From positions 124,001 through 188,000 of the forward strand of contig CAMDNE010000004.1 of NCBI GenBank assembly GCA_945902745.1: a DNA stretch of 64,000 nucleotides, in the 5' to 3' direction. Position 1 is the stretch's first letter. The number at the start of each line of letters is the position of its first letter. The notes under the pieces are model-generated. The model saw nothing but the letters and a program-made list of their open reading frames with translations. It did not search any database and had not been told where the DNA came from. This DNA is from Chitinophaga pinensis (GTDB lineage Bacteria > Bacteroidota > Bacteroidia > Flavobacteriales_D > Crocinitomicaceae). The position numbers and the translations under genes were made by a program. Shown piece by piece: positions 63,694 to 64,000 of this stretch.

Positions 63694-64000
63694 TGAATCC
63701 AACTTTAGAAAATACACTCGTATTAATTCCTGCAAGAGGTGGGTCAAAAGGAGTGCCTCATAAAAATAAAAAACCATTCGCTAATGGGAAATCATTAGTA
63801 GAACGTACTATTGAGACTGCTTTGTCTGTATTTCCTCCTTCACAAATTTTACTCAGTACAGATGATCTTGAAATATTAAAACAAGGGGCCGCTTATTCGA
63901 TTTCCTTAATTGAACGTGATCCAAAACTTGCTTCAGATTCAGCAGGCATGTATGAGGTTATGTTGGATGCAATTGATAAGTACCCGCAAAATGAATTTTT
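63693..64000 (+). CDS. legF: CMP-legionaminate synthetase (LegF, NeuA family), cut by window end
   Basis: 102 residues seen, the rest lies beyond 64000. LVLIPARGGSKGVPHKN (about 9-25) is the cytidylyltransferase signature, and LLSTDDLEI with RDPKLASDSAGMYEV follows as in acylneuraminate cytidylyltransferases. It activates the nonulosonic acid as CMP-sugar for transfer. The start ATG overlaps the ptmE stop by one base. NeuA or PseF would look similar; the operon content decides for LegF. Confidence 0.9.
   Translation, partial: MNPTLENTLVLIPARGGSKGVPHKNKKPFANGKSLVERTIETALSVFPPSQILLSTDDLEILKQGAAYSISLIERDPKLASDSAGMYEVMLDAIDKYPQNEF

Noticed and set aside
56198-64000. Sialic acid or pseudaminic acid pathway
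   Set aside because: NeuB, NeuC and NeuA relatives alone would allow it, but LegB, LegC and the CBS-type PtmE point to the GDP-linked legionaminate route.

Overview
This is an AT-rich window from a bacterium of the phylum Bacteroidota, most likely order Flavobacteriales (possibly Crocinitomicaceae or relatives). The placement rests on gliding/type IX secretion genes (gldB, gldC, gldK-L-M-N, a PorP/SprF-like gene), two secreted proteins with C-terminal type IX sorting domains, an S46 dipeptidyl peptidase, Bacteroidota-type promoters (TTG, 19-22 bases, TAnnTTTG) and no obvious Shine-Dalgarno sequences. Most of the window is well packed chromosomal housekeeping DNA. I found no tRNA, rRNA, CRISPR array, prophage or integrative element. 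The only mobile-type gene is a REP-associated transposase.

Layout. 1-2.1 kb (minus): DUF2797 protein, gldC, gldB. 2.1-6.8 kb (plus): outer-membrane barrel, NAD synthase, M48 metallopeptidase and a second barrel, tightly spaced. 6.8-10 kb: ferredoxin, a Rieske-like lipoprotein without iron ligands, a small basic lipoprotein and an ABC-F ATPase. 10.2-16.7 kb (minus): the type IX secretion/gliding core gldN-M-L-K preceded by PorP/SprF. 16.8-20.4 kb (minus): a ureohydrolase-fold protein lacking metal ligands, then topA. 20.6-27.4 kb (plus): miaB, a sigma-54 activator without receiver domain, lptE, an acidic protein, secG, groES and groEL. 27.7-40 kb: mixed genes including a pterin dehydratase-like protein, a LamG secreted protein, ahcY, hemH, a cytosolic binding protein with an ABC exporter, upp, yjjG, a GT-C glycosyltransferase, rlmB and osmC. 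40-48.4 kb: lipA, a large beta-propeller secreted protein, lpdA and a DPP11-like S46 peptidase. 49-52.3 kb: coaE with a SiaB/SiaC partner-switching pair, a methyltransferase and a ZIP transporter.

52.5-64 kb is a surface-glycan locus with two divergent arms. The minus arm holds a GT4 glycosyltransferase, a sugar aminotransferase, a REP-associated transposase and an initiating sugar-phosphate transferase. The plus arm is a tightly packed operon closely matching the GDP-linked legionaminic acid pathway of Campylobacter: legB, legC, legI, legG, ptmE and legF (cut off by the window end). Two unfamiliar genes, a PLP-fold protein and a FemAB/GNAT-like acyltransferase, are inserted between legG and ptmE. 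The N-acetyltransferase LegH is not visible.

The T9SS genes would export the LamG and beta-propeller proteins to the surface, and the glycan locus probably makes a nonulosonic acid-containing surface polysaccharide. The best leads for follow-up are the extra pair in the legionaminate operon, the transposase gene carrying a REP-like palindrome inside its reading frame, the SiaB/SiaC pair without a diguanylate cyclase, and the ligand-less ureohydrolase beside the secretion genes.
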